64,000 nucleotides of DNA from Himantopus leucocephalus. Taxonomy: Eukaryota; Chordata; Aves; Charadriiformes; Recurvirostridae. The DNA is taken from contig RSEF01000031.1 of the NCBI GenBank assembly GCA_003993805.1, positions 26,266,465 to 26,330,464 on the forward strand, given 5' to 3'. The stretch's first letter is position 1; each line of letters begins with the position of its first letter. Of this stretch, positions 42,601 to 52,700 are shown in pieces. A program made the position numbers and the translations under genes. The notes under the pieces were generated by a model. The model ran no database searches. It was not told where the DNA came from and worked only from the letters and a program-made list of their open reading frames with translations.

Positions 42601-45600
42601 AAGGAAAGCGTATACAAAAGGACAGATGAACTATGAAAAGCAGATGACTGAAACGGCCTGTGTTACAGGAAGAGATCTTTCTGAATGCTTTTCAGTGTTA
42701 TATCTTTATTGATGGTTCTCCCCCATTTTACAGCACTGTTACACTGACTGAGCACATCTGCTTCAATGAAACGTGGTTACAGGATTAGGCTTGCTGAAAT
42801 TTGGCTCTGGGTTCTTAAAGGTAGTTGCTGGTTATTTTCTCCAAAAATTCGTACAGCTCAGACTCTGACAAACCATGGGCAGACAATGACAACCCAGAAA
42901 CCATGAAAGACAACAGGGAGAGGAAGCACATGTGCCCCTCTGTGCAGAAATGAGCGAATGCTGGAGCCAGGAGAGCAGTGGAGTCTCTAAAGCCACAAAG
43001 CTTACATCTCACAGCACTGGCTTGGATAGTGACCAACAGTCCCTCTCATGAAGCAGCAGCACACACCGGACACCATAATGCAAGAGCATTAAACCCAGAT
43101 ATTTCCGTCATTCACATGCAAATTACTGGAATATTCTAATGAGGTAAATCTCTCTGGTGCTTCCCTTCCTTGTGTCTCCCAACCTACCAAAGAACAGCCC
43201 AGATCTCTTGTAAATTAAGTTATTTTGGATTGCTCAGCTGAGGCAGATGTCCAAACTGGTAAAACATACCATTCTGGCTATGAAGCATATTTTTCTCTCA
43301 GATGCTTCCACCACTTCTCGGTATCATTTCAAAACATAACTGCTGCATAACTTGAATAACAGACAGATATTTCTGACTCATTTATTTTTATATCTCCCCG
43401 CCTCGCCTATTTCTCTGGGAGCGAGAGCCAAGTCCTGAAGTCTATGTCAGCTACAGCCTTAGGACAATGAGAACATCTCAAAGGAAGAATTAAATATGTG
43501 GTTGGATTGTGTCTATGCCTCTTCTCCTGTTTCTATTTGTACTGGAACAGGTTAATGGTATTCATTACATCCTGTAGATCCATATACTGAAACAAAATAT
43601 CATATTAGTGGGAATAAATGCCACGCAAAATATATTTCATGAGTAAAATTTATTTTGGTCTATTGTGATCATTTATTACAAGCAATACTTTAGAGTAACT
43701 GAATGTTTTCAGACACTAAGCCACTTGATTGGCATGAAAGTATCAAAAACTGCAATTTCCGTACCCACAGAACTGACATGCAGATAGAGACAGTGCGGAT
43801 GAAACTTACTTTGCATGTGATGTTGGACTAAGTACCGATATACTGGCATTATAAGGAATAAGCACAATTTCATATATATGGAGACCGTTATAGTCCCAAA
43901 ATGATTTAATGGCTGAAATCAGGCCTCAAAACTGTAACTTACTACCATGAATGATGTAACAGCAAACCTAAGAATAACTTCTGATAGTTTGCCATTGTCC
44001 CATTTTGTGATTATAATCAAGTACTGACCCCGGGTAATAAATCCTGAAATCTGCAGAAATAACTTCGTTTCCGAAAAAGCAACGATCAATCAAGGAAAGG
44101 CAATGAAAAAACCTAGGGAGATTGTGCAAGAATTTGCAGAGCACATGCACACACATTTACATTTTACAGACAGTTTGTATACTTTTTTCTACACAGTGGG
44201 CCATGGGTTTAATGCAATTAAAAATCCTCCTGAGGAAACTCAACATAAAACTTCCACAATTGCTTTCAAACACATTGAAAACCTTTGTTGGCATAAAACC
44301 TACATACAGAATCAGCAGAGTTACCTCACCACAAAACCGCTCTCCATTATGCTAATGTTTCTATCATACGAAAAACACCCTGATGTGAGAAATAGTGACA
44401 TCTCAGTGAGACGGGACAAAGTAAGGCGAACTGCAGGTCTTTGATCTGGCTGAAAGTGCTCTGCATTCTGATTAGAATTTCTGCTGGGCTCCTAGGAGAT
44501 GAAAGGATTTTTTTAAGTCTGACAGTTAACGGAGGGGGAGAGGTATTCAGTACAGAACAAAAAGAGGAGCACTGAAAGCAGATGACGTCATGCCTCAAAA
44601 TGGCCTTTACCATCTTACTGACACGTTCCACAATGTAGCGTAGCAGTTTCCACACAGCTATTCTTGAGAGCTCAAGATCCTCTGTGGAGACAGTATGGCT
44701 GGAGATCCACTGCTTTAAAAGGATGGAAAGTTGAAACAGGTCTAAATATAATACATATATTGTATTTCGGGATGCTAAATGGATTATGGTAATGCTCCAG
44801 AACACTACTTTTTGAAACTATGTTCTGCCTGACACACTACAAGCTCCAGTCTACAAAGCTTACAAGTTCTGGCACTCCCATCTTCAGAAAAATCCCACAC
44901 AGCCAGCATGGAAATGCCATTTACTTCCTTCTGATTCTTCCCACAGGCACAGTTTGCCCTTTCGTACCAGGAACATCTTCCAGCCTTGCAGGGGCCTTGG
45001 AACTGACTGCCCTTAGAGGCACCCAATATTGGGGAGAGACATCAAAATCTCCCTCGTATACCCTACAAGCAGTTAAAGGAAAAGTACAGGACTGTCAGCA
45101 TTCTGCTTATTTATGTTCAGGCAAATGCACATACAGCCAACTTACCAGGCCATGTACGTGCCATTTGCTCACAATGGATTTGTATACCTTAGAATATATA
45201 GAAAAGTTTTTTGCTGATAATGCCTTTTGCTTTTTTAGAAGCTTACTCTCCTTATATATAGTACAAAAATTGTGCTTTCAACTGTTTCTCATTAAGCCAG
45301 AAAAAGAGATTTCTTTTCAAACCTTCTCTGTTTCTTCACTGCCCCTCTCTAGCATTATGTCTCATGGTGTTGCCACTTTTGCAGGACTTTTTCTGTGTCA
45401 AACTTCCGCCCAGCTGCAAAGAGGTATCTTTATAAACATGTCCTTCATTTGAACTCCAGCCTAAGTGCAAAATGTAAAGAACAATAAAAGGGGCCCAGCT
45501 GATACCAACCACATCTCTTATTTCCTGAAGCTAGTACACTTATTTTCATTTGAAAGCGAAGATGATATTATAATTGGGATTTCTACATTTTCCAATGAAT

Positions 45601-48600
45601 TACAGACCTCTCTACACTGTTTCACTACCTGCATATAAATGCATTTTGAGAATAGTTTCATGCATCATGCTGGAATGAAGTGTCCTGGAAAACTGCTGCT
45701 AACACCACCAAAAGACTCAGCATTTTGCAACACAGAAACAAAGCAGCATTACAGGGACACACACAAGCAAAATTCCAACCAAAGCACATCTGACAAACCA
45801 TGTGACACATCAGCACCTCTCTATTCTCTCCACACATACTACTAAAATCTGTATCAATTACAAATGATCGTATTTGATGTGTGCACAGCTATACTCTCAC
45901 CAGCTGCAGGAGAATTATTTCTTAGAGAAAACAGTAAGTAACTGTAATTGTTTTTGAACTGCAAATCTCTCCTTTAGTATGTGCTTTCAAGGATAAAACC
46001 CCTGTATTTTAAACTCATGTACTAACCAGGCACAGATGAAGAGCGGGGAGGATATTTACATGTTAGAGATTCCCATTCTATTCTCTCCCTCTTACTGTGG
46101 AACGTTTTCTATGCTTCTGATTTTTTGCCGCTCTCTCTGAACCTTGTTTTCAAGAAGAAAGAACCTGTAAGATATATTACGTATGAACATCTCACTCTGA
46201 CTGGCTGGGGTTTATCTGTGCAATTTTGAGACTCAGCAATTAAACTACCACACTTCCCTCTTGGTGTCAGGGCATTCAAAGGTTGCTTGGCATCCCTTAC
46301 CCTACAGGGCCTGACTCCATCAGAGAGAACTTAAGTCTGTGTAGCACAATATACATTACAATTTTCAAGAATGTTAGCAAAAAGTCCTAATAGCACATCT
46401 GTAAAACAAAGACAAGGGCCTGTCGTAAACTGGATTTATGTTCTTCTGTTTTCATCTCACCTGTTGCAGGATAGAAAACTGATTTCTGACCACAGATTCT
46501 GACAGGACTAATGAAATCTTGATCAGCAGGAATGAAAGCTCCACTAACCTCCTCTGTGTAACAGATTCTTCTTCCTCCTTTTATTTTTCCATTATAGGAT
46601 ATTGCTAGTATTAGCAAACTGTGTTTCTCTTGTTTCCACCTTGAAGCTCTGAGGGTCAGGCACCAGAGTATCACAGAGATCTGAAGTCTAATACAGTCAT
46701 GCACTTAGAACTATGCATATACTTAAAACAGCCATCCAGTAAAGTTCTTCGTTAAAACAACAATCATTATTTACAAATAGCAATCTGACGTTATTTGTAA
46801 AGATGCTCTCTCATGCACTTTGACAGAATGAGTTACTTTCTCCATCAGGAAACCTAGCTCTCAAAATGTGCGTACAATCATTCATAAAAGAACTAATTTA
46901 TTTTAGTGACCATCAAGAATTACTGCCCTCTTAAAGTCAATATTGAGATGTATTGACCTGAAGCAAGCAAGCATTCAACCTGATGCTAGCAGAAAAGGTA
47001 CCAAATACGCTTCACTCAACACAAAAATACTTGCAGAAAACCCTAACATGGGTTGTTAACCTATGCATAAGGTGAACTGCACTTTTTATCTGGGGAACCT
47101 AAAGTACTAAGGGGATAAAACCCCAAACCATACTTCATTTAGCTTTGCTGACTTGATCATTACCACAGCATGCCCATTCTCATTTCTGTTCATTCTAAGG
47201 AAACAAGCTTCCTCGAGTCCTACACTTACACATGCAAATATGCATATAGCCAATTTAGTTAAATTGTGACTTAGAGAAAAAAAAAGTATCAGAAGGAAAA
47301 ACTGCAAACAAACATAATTCCTTATAATTTCAGCATCTCTAATGTAAATCATAGCTGGATATTGTATTAACTGTTCAGTGGCTCAAACTAACATGCCTGA
47401 CAGGAGTCAATGCCAAAGGTGCAGAAGGAGGGTAGACATAACAAAGGAGAAGTTAACAAGAAGACCCTTAGCTATGAGTTGCAAAACAAGTAGATGCACA
47501 TATTTTGCAAAAGAGAAATCAAAGCCGGTAAGCTGGAAAGGGTCAGAGTGTTAAAAGGGCAAGACTTCATGGTTTTTACTTGTATGTCTCAAAGCTCATG
47601 TTGGGGGGAAAAGATGCTTACTTGTAAAGGTAATATTCGGCTTGATCCACTTCCTCTCGTGAAGAAATGTTGTCAATAAACTGATTAAAAAATAAGAAAT
47701 AAAAGCTTCAGAGGGAGCATTCACAAAGTATATTAGAACAAAATGTCACTTCAATAAACAAAATACATTTGTTTGGCATATTTAGGTGTCTTACAGTACT
47801 GGAGGTCTTCAAGTCTTTGTTTGCTCCTACTCAGGTTTCTTCTAGACTGCTAAAAGTTAAATCTTTTTAAACTGAGACAACTCCCCTTCTCATCTTTAAG
47901 AAACGTCACGCATGTTGAAAACACAGAGACCACCTGAGCATTATGTCCATATAGCTCAGTACCCCATATTTTTGCTGCTCCTCTGTGAATTTTTTGCTCT
48001 TTAATCACATCCTTTAATTTGAGAATACATTCAGTTCCTTACTTTTTTTTTGCTGATTTTGAGTAAGTCTCAACATGCCTTACTTCTCTTTCTAAAAAGT
48101 ATTATTTTCCCTGACCTTTGCCTGTTGTCCCTATTCATACTATACATTCTGAAGGACAGAGGAAACAGCATTTTGTATTTCACCATAAATAACAGTAAGA
48201 AAAACAATCACCCTTATGCTGTAAAGCACAATTTTCCTCTCATTTAAAATCTTGTCTACTCCAGGTCATCTTCCAAAATTCCTAGTGCTATCAACTATTT
48301 AAATAAAAGCCAAGTTTTCAACCAGACTTTGTCTTATGGTAACAGTGAATCCTGTTTTCCTGTAGGTTTTACTAACTTAAGCGTAACATGCCAGAACACT
48401 CCAGAGTCTTCCCAATATAATACCTTTATCTCAGAATATATAAACAATGTGTTCTCAAGGTCAGTACTTCTCTTTATCATAAGCATAAGCTAAAAATAAT
48501 AGTTTCAGCTGACTGGTACTTGCTGTCCAGTTTCTCAACTCTCCTTGCATGCTCTACACATCTTCAGACTGTGGCAATAGCATGTCTGTGCTCTTTATTT

Positions 48601-49713
48601 ACATTTTAGAAAATAAGAATCAGATGTGAGCTCCAGGTATTGGAAGGAAACACCACTTCTCCAGGGAAGAGGTCAGTCCAAAGCAGGAACATGAAAGAAA
48701 CGAATAAAGCTGATTAAGTAATAAAAGGGAAAGGAACACCCATTTCACCCATGGATGCCGTCTCAGAAGCAATTATGAAGAATGCTTGATCTGTATAAAT
48801 GCTTGATCTTGTAACTGTACAAAATGTTCTGTAACTCCTCAGTTAGTGGTGCCAGTCATCCTAATTAGTGGTGTTACTGAGGTACCAGGGGGGTGACTCA
48901 GCTTTTTTTTGCATAATTTTGAAGATTGAAATTAGTTTTGGGGGTTTTGCGGGTTTTTGGTTTGGTTTTTGTTTTTAAGTGACGTATTTATTCTCCTTCT
49001 TCAGTACAAACACTCACACAGGGAACTTAAAAGCACATCTCACACCTCTGCCTTCTTTCTCCTTCCACAGACTAACCCATCCAGAAGATGGAAATGGTTA
49101 CTAATCCCAGTAAAAATAACGGCTTCACTTATCCCACGCCAGCATTTGTCCTGCCTCAGTCTGCTGAGGCAAGGAAAGAAAACTACAGAGGCAAAATGTA
49201 TCCACCTCTGCCTCACGCTGAAAGGAGCCTGGAAGTGGAGGAAGATGCACGCAGGCAGGCAGTGTGCTAATTCACTGCATTCCCTTAGCAGCCTGGGTTC
49301 TTATAAAGTGCCTGAGGGGGCGTTAAAGCTCTCACTAAGACAGAAACCACAGGAAGGCAGGGAACATATATTAGTGAAATACATAGCGCAGTAACAGTGA
49401 GGCCCAATTTTACTGAGAAAAAAAGGTATTTCTGTTTTGAAGACCCTACAGTCAAGGTACTAACTAATGAGTACAACGTAACAAAAAACAGCTTTACACA
49501 GCAATTTAACAGTATAACAAGACATTTATGATCCCAGAACTCCCAGGAGAGGTGGTATCATTTATCCCCTCCCAGCTCACTTGATTTCATAAGGATGCTA
49601 CTCTCATTTCCATCACTTTATGATCGGGATTTATTTCCTTACCCGGGCTATTGTCAAAGAGCTGACAGGCAGCTTTCTTTCATAGGTTCTGTCCATTAAG
49701 TGGGCTAAGTCAG
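9389..49713 (-). CDS. MRPS27: MRPS27, mitochondrial ribosomal protein mS27 (partial gene, exons 3-11)
   Basis: The coding sequence is join-complement of nine exons: 9389-9628, 13833-13988, 17344-17486, 19711-19813, 22679-22794, 24115-24193, 24697-24811, 47622-47680 and 49643-49713. Together they give 1082 nt, about 359 residues, in one unbroken frame ending in TAG. Human mS27 has 414 residues, and the missing part corresponds to its first 50 or so. The translation follows the human protein along its whole length, with conserved blocks such as [24 protein letters not shown] and [10 protein letters not shown], and the same last four residues (KASA). mS27 is a pentatricopeptide-repeat (PPR) protein of the mitochondrial small ribosomal subunit, acting in the matrix in mitochondrial translation. 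Splice sites and phases agree at every junction. No truncation or frameshift was seen. The start codon and targeting peptide are not in the window. Confidence 0.96.
9629..13832 (-). other. MRPS27: MRPS27 intron 10
   Basis: About 4.2 kb between the donor at 13831-13832 (GTAAGA on the minus strand) and the acceptor at 9629-9630. I saw no additional exon, RNA gene or identifiable repeat in it. The plus-strand frame at 10563-10814 and the overlapping one at 10642-10920 show no recognisable domain. Confidence 0.8.
13833..13988 (-). CDS. MRPS27: MRPS27 exon 10
   Basis: 156 nt, 52 codons, phase 0 at both ends. The acceptor is TTGTTCAG and the donor AAG|GTAAGA. It begins [14 protein letters not shown], matching the human helix around LDVLGAVLKAL, and continues into an acidic, Gln/Glu-rich linker that differs from human in length and sequence. 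It ends with [17 protein letters not shown], close to the human EETEQSK motif. The linker is probably the least constrained part of the protein. Confidence 0.95.
13989..17343 (-). other. MRPS27: MRPS27 intron 9
   Basis: About 3.4 kb. It contains a minus-strand open stretch around 14466-14681 discussed in the findings. No repeat family was recognised and no further MRPS27 exon is needed, because exons 9 and 10 join directly in phase 0. Confidence 0.8.
17344..17486 (-). CDS. MRPS27: MRPS27 exon 9
   Basis: 143 nt. The acceptor is a T-rich tract ending ATCACAG and the donor is GCT|GTAAGTATG. Two bases complete the Gly codon begun in exon 8, followed by 47 codons that start [19 protein letters not shown] and contain [15 protein letters not shown] and KICKEA. 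This matches the human segment KVELQQGLRAVYHNMPLIW and onward. It is a helical repeat region of the PPR-like fold. The open frame is too short and lacks a suitable ATG, so it would be missed by an ATG-based ORF search. Confidence 0.96.
17487..19710 (-). other. MRPS27: MRPS27 intron 8
   Basis: About 2.2 kb of AT-rich intron sequence. Nothing else supportable was seen on either strand. Confidence 0.8.
19711..19813 (-). CDS. MRPS27: MRPS27 exon 8
   Basis: 103 nt, phase 0 to phase 1. The acceptor is ATTATTTGCAG and the donor CTTG|GTAAGTTT. It encodes [17 protein letters not shown], then [12 protein letters not shown] and the first base of a Gly codon. It is one of the most conserved segments, nearly identical to human WEEERNFGASLLLPGLK. 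Confidence 0.97.
19814..22678 (-). other. MRPS27: MRPS27 intron 7
   Basis: About 2.9 kb. A pyrimidine tract and poly-A run occur near 22500-22550 on the plus strand. No repeat family or additional exon was recognised. Confidence 0.8.
22679..22794 (-). CDS. MRPS27: MRPS27 exon 7
   Basis: 116 nt. The acceptor is TTTTCCTCCATAG and the donor ACG|GTAAGC. Two bases complete the Asp codon from exon 6, then 38 codons read [19 protein letters not shown] and [19 protein letters not shown]. This aligns with human ALSVVFEVMMQEAF and [10 protein letters not shown]. It is a typical helix-turn-helix PPR-like segment. Confidence 0.96.
22795..24114 (-). other. MRPS27: MRPS27 intron 6
   Basis: About 1.3 kb. 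It holds a short AAAAT-type simple repeat on the plus strand near 23406-23423. Nothing else was supported. Confidence 0.8.
24115..24193 (-). CDS. MRPS27: MRPS27 exon 6
   Basis: 79 nt, phase 0 to phase 1. The acceptor is CTTCTTCTCTTCAG and the donor GAAG|GTAAGAAAA. It encodes [19 protein letters not shown] followed by IKQKKYE and the first base of Asp. The human counterpart is [19 protein letters not shown], which has the canonical PPR signature: a proline/aspartate turn followed by a hydrophobic helix. Confidence 0.97.
24194..24696 (-). other. MRPS27: MRPS27 intron 5
   Basis: 503 bp, the shortest intron seen in this gene. It has no feature of its own. Confidence 0.85.
24697..24811 (-). CDS. 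MRPS27: MRPS27 exon 5
   Basis: 115 nt. The acceptor is ATCATCCTTTAG and the donor AAG|GTAAGTTT. One base completes a Lys codon begun in exon 4, followed by 38 codons reading [32 protein letters not shown] and YTLKNK. This is almost identical to human [19 protein letters not shown]. The CWYLR/WTIH block is a hallmark of mS27. Confidence 0.97.
28641..28915 (-). mobile_element. CR1 LINE, 3' fragment
   Basis: The plus strand begins with ATCATAGAATCACAGAATTG, the reverse of a CR1 3' tail, so the element points left. On the minus strand 28689-28898 stays open and encodes the C-terminal end of the CR1 ORF2 protein: [20 protein letters not shown] then [17 protein letters not shown], just before the 3' UTR. 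CR1 is the dominant avian non-LTR retrotransposon and is normally 5'-truncated, as here. The upstream boundary near 28915 is approximate. Confidence 0.93.
29570..29610. repeat. Two 16-bp direct repeats
   Basis: GTCCCCCTGTAGGATC occurs at 29570-29585 and again at 29595-29610, identical. A local duplication by replication slippage is the simplest origin. Confidence 0.85.
35211..35215. repeat. LTR target-site duplication, left copy
   Basis: ACTAG directly before the LTR. The partner ACCAG lies at 35812-35816. The single difference fits an insertion that has aged. Confidence 0.7.
35216..35811 (+). mobile_element. Solo LTR, avian ERVL-like endogenous retrovirus
   Basis: A 596-bp element starts TGTGCTGATTTTGG and ends AACCATGACA, with the TG...CA termini expected of an LTR. 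It is flanked by ACTAG (35211-35215) and ACCAG (35812-35816), a 5-bp target-site duplication with one mismatch. Inside are a TATA box (ATATAAAG near 35491) and an ATTAAA signal near 35680, giving a plus-strand orientation and the order U3-R-U5. No internal viral genes are next to it, so it is a solo LTR left by recombination. The family resemblance to bird ERVL LTRs is from memory; the structural call is from the sequence. Confidence 0.85.
35812..35816. repeat. LTR target-site duplication, right copy
   Basis: ACCAG directly after the terminal CA of the LTR, matching the left copy at four of five bases. Confidence 0.7.
37804..37823. repeat. Poly-A tract ending in an undetermined base
   Basis: A run of about 19 A residues followed by an N. 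The length is probably not reliable because the assembly failed at its end. Confidence 0.85.
41259..41277. repeat. 19-bp near-perfect palindrome
   Basis: AATTCAAAT and ATTTGAATT form perfect 9-bp arms around a single A. The surrounding 200 bp is rich in TAAT/ATTA and GATTAA words of the kind bound by homeodomain proteins. No function is shown. Confidence 0.7.
47622..47680 (-). CDS. MRPS27: MRPS27 exon 4
   Basis: 59 nt. The acceptor is TTTTTTAATCAG and the donor ACAA|GTAAGC. It encodes [19 protein letters not shown] and two bases of a Lys codon. The human equivalent is [19 protein letters not shown]. It enters in phase 0 and leaves in phase 2, matching exon 5. Confidence 0.96.
47681..49642 (-). 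other. MRPS27: MRPS27 intron 3
   Basis: About 2 kb. It includes a T/G-rich tract with G-runs at 48936-48975. An open frame of 145 codons on the plus strand (48957-49394) has no recognisable domain and is antisense to the gene. Confidence 0.8.
49643..49713 (-). CDS. MRPS27: MRPS27 exon 3 (first coding exon present)
   Basis: 71 nt. The acceptor is CTGTTTTCTCCAG and the donor CGG|GTAAGG. Two bases complete an Ala codon whose first base must come from exon 2, then 23 codons read [19 protein letters not shown] and TIAR. Human has [19 protein letters not shown]. This is roughly residue 51 of the human protein, so about 50 N-terminal residues are missing from the window. Confidence 0.96.
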
Positions 49714-52700
49714 CTGGAGAAAACAGAAAAAGAGTATGTTTAATCAACTGGCATTACAGGAAAATCTGCAGAGCCATCATAAAACCTAGAATACAACCTC
49801 TGTTCACGAAATAAAATTCTAGTTCCTTGTTAACATCTCATTTTAAAGTTGTATGAAAACAATACTTTCAGTTATTGTTAAATATTTTAACATAAAATAA
49901 TACATGGAAAGGTTCTCAACATGATGAATTTAACTTATTAGAAAGAAGAGGGAAAAAGAAAACTACCCTATAATGTGTTGGATGAAATTAGTATAACTAA
50001 TACAACTCATCGAAAAAAAACTGTGCAGATGTCCTTAAAATGCCCACTTGCTTTCAAGCTTAGCATATGCTGGACAGTGCTTTCGGTATGGGTTTGTTCT
50101 TTATTTTATGGTAAAACAATGAGATACAGAAAAAAGCAGTAGTACCCTACTGATAAATCCTACAGTCATAAACAGCAATCCAAAGAAACCCTGTTAATCA
50201 AACTGATCACTGTGCCAGTACCTTATTAACTTTATAGCATTCTGCTCCAGCAGTTGTATAACAATATTAATTTGACCACACAGGAACTTTAAGCTTCTGA
50301 CTGTTCAACAGGTAGCCAACAATTGCATTTAATGAATTTAATTGGAAGTTAAATTAATTTAATTTGTAGTTTTAGTTCTGTACTGTTCCTGGAAAATAAT
50401 GATGAGTCAGGAAGAGTAAGTTGTTTATTGTGTGCTTAGTGTCAACTGTTTGATTCTTAGCTGAGACATGAGCTGATGATATCCAATCTGTAAAATGTAG
50501 AGACTTCAGTCATACTCTTTCTTTCTATTCTCCTGCATCTTCCAGGACCAGGAATCGAACACATTCTCTCTGTGTCATTAGCACCTTGCTTCATTCACCC
50601 TTTGCACCCCAAGATTACAACTGTTACTAAAGCAGCCTCTGCTTTGACACCTCTCGATTAGTCTTACTGGCCATCCTTCAGGAGCTGATGGGTTGGCTCG
50701 CTTTACATTTCATTTTCCAAAAAGGTCATCCAACCTCCACACCTGTCAATGAATGTGAGGTGAGCACAACTTACAGCACCACATCAGAATTCACTAAGCC
50801 GCCTACTCTGGCAAAGCTGTCAGGTGCAGGAAGAAGCACTGCACCAGTAACGTGCTGTGTCTCCGAAGGATGCAGTCCACAAAACAAGTGATACCCCTAT
50901 TCATCGTTTTAAAAACACAACTGTACCACCAGTGAATACTGAGCAGTATACAGTTCTAACAGTACGAATGCCATTCAATGCTACTCTGACCTTATAGGTA
51001 TACTCTCTCAAATTACAACACATGTGCAAAGACTTTTGCTGCAGTAAAATAAAAGAACCCTGATTTGGAATAAAATGGTTGACTGGACAATGCTGCTGTC
51101 TGCCACATAGCAGTACTTAGTGTCTGTATAACACCTTCTTCCCTGAGGCACTTTAACATGTTCTTCAAAACACAAAAAGAACATTTATCTCTGGCTGAGG
51201 GAAGGCAGGCGTTTCATGACCATGAAAGCAAAGGGACATCTGGGGCAAAGTTACTGACGCAAGTACCAGCTCCTATAAAAGAAAACACAGGATACTTAGC
51301 TGATGTGGGTTACCAAGGCCATGCTATACCAGATAACCACTAAAACTGCGGATCAACTTTTTTAATGGTAAAGAAATTTCTGTGAGAATACCCTTACAAG
51401 AAGTGTCTGTATTTGACTCTATATTACCTGTCTCTCCAGCCCTCACAAAGGTCACGATGGAGCACATAGATAAAGACTTTGGGGGCATTCCCAGTCGTGC
51501 TAGAAGTCAAGAGCAAATGGATGCTGCGGCCAAGTCAACTTGTCAGGAACTAACTACTAGCTGGATCCTTGCTTAAACATACTAAGCTAGCTGTCATCCA
51601 ACATTCTTCATGTGCATTTCGAGATAGCTGGACAAAAGTATTTATTCCAAAATCTGCTATGTTTGATGAAATAGCAACATGGACCTCAGACAGACAACTG
51701 CACAGGTTGGGAGTTCATTTATCTATTCCAGAACTATTTTTGTTATGCATCACCCTCTGAAAACTGGAAGGTGATACCTAAGACCATTTTGGGCCATACT
51801 TAAGCCCTGAGCTTGGCACTCCTTTTGTACAGGTGTTCATGAAGATCAGGAGCTCATTTCAGGAACCACTGAGTACTTAAGTAGAATATAAACCAAATAA
51901 TACAATGCTATGAGTGTAAGATCCCAAGAATGTTAGCCATTTATACACAGGCCTGGGAGAGTTCACACACAGAATTTTAATGACTGACCTTTTATGCTGC
52001 CTACAAAGCTGGAGCTCTCCATCACAACTTTAGCATGGAAAGCAACATGAAGCACTTGTCTACCAGCTCCAGTATAAGAGTCACAATAAAATGAAAGCTG
52101 ATTAAACTACTTAAAGAACTGAAGACAAATCAGGATAATGGGAAATTAAGCTTTGTTTCCAGACAAATTGCCGCTTCTGCTGTAGTTTCCAGATAGGAAT
52201 ATTTTGCAGTGAGTAATTATTTGCTGGTTTGTTTTCCCTGAAGAGCACCTAAACCTAGACTGTTTTTCTCACATTCATGATTTGAAATAGTTCAGCTACC
52301 TTTTGTAAACCAACTTTGCTCCATAAGTTGCTATTCAATAATCAAGATCAAAGCTTCTTCTTAGTTAAAAACATCTTGAGAGAACTACTGGAATGCAAGA
52401 ATGTGAATGCCCAAGTCTCCTAGCACTGTTTGTAGCAAAACTTAAGCGCTAACATTGGTGTATAAACCACATAAACATTTTAATGGCCAAAGCAAAATTC
52501 TATGTACATTCTAACAGATATATGTTGCTAGTGCTTTTATCTGATAGTCATTACCAAAGAGGACACTAGTATATATAATCTCTCATACATATTGCCTAAA
52601 AATACATTTCTATAAGATGAACTTTTACAAAACTTTAATTTCTCTAAAAACATATTTCTGCATATTGCAGAATCTCATGGATTTAAACAAACTAACAAAA

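Larger units (their letters stand above)
24812..47621 (-). other. MRPS27: MRPS27 intron 4 (about 22.8 kb)
   Basis: The largest complete intron in the window. It contains a CR1 fragment (28641-28915), a solo LTR (35216-35811), an A-tract ending in an N (37804-37823), a 16-bp direct repeat (29570-29610), and a palindrome within a homeodomain-like AT-rich stretch (41259-41277). Two longer open frames (44347-44805 minus, 44820-45452 plus) have no recognisable domains. No further MRPS27 exon is needed: exons 4 and 5 join to complete a Lys codon. Confidence 0.8.

Noticed and set aside
48957..49394. 145-codon plus-strand frame in intron 3
   Set aside because: Antisense to MRPS27, no recognisable domain, low-complexity start in a T/G tract, no sign of a promoter or splice sites.
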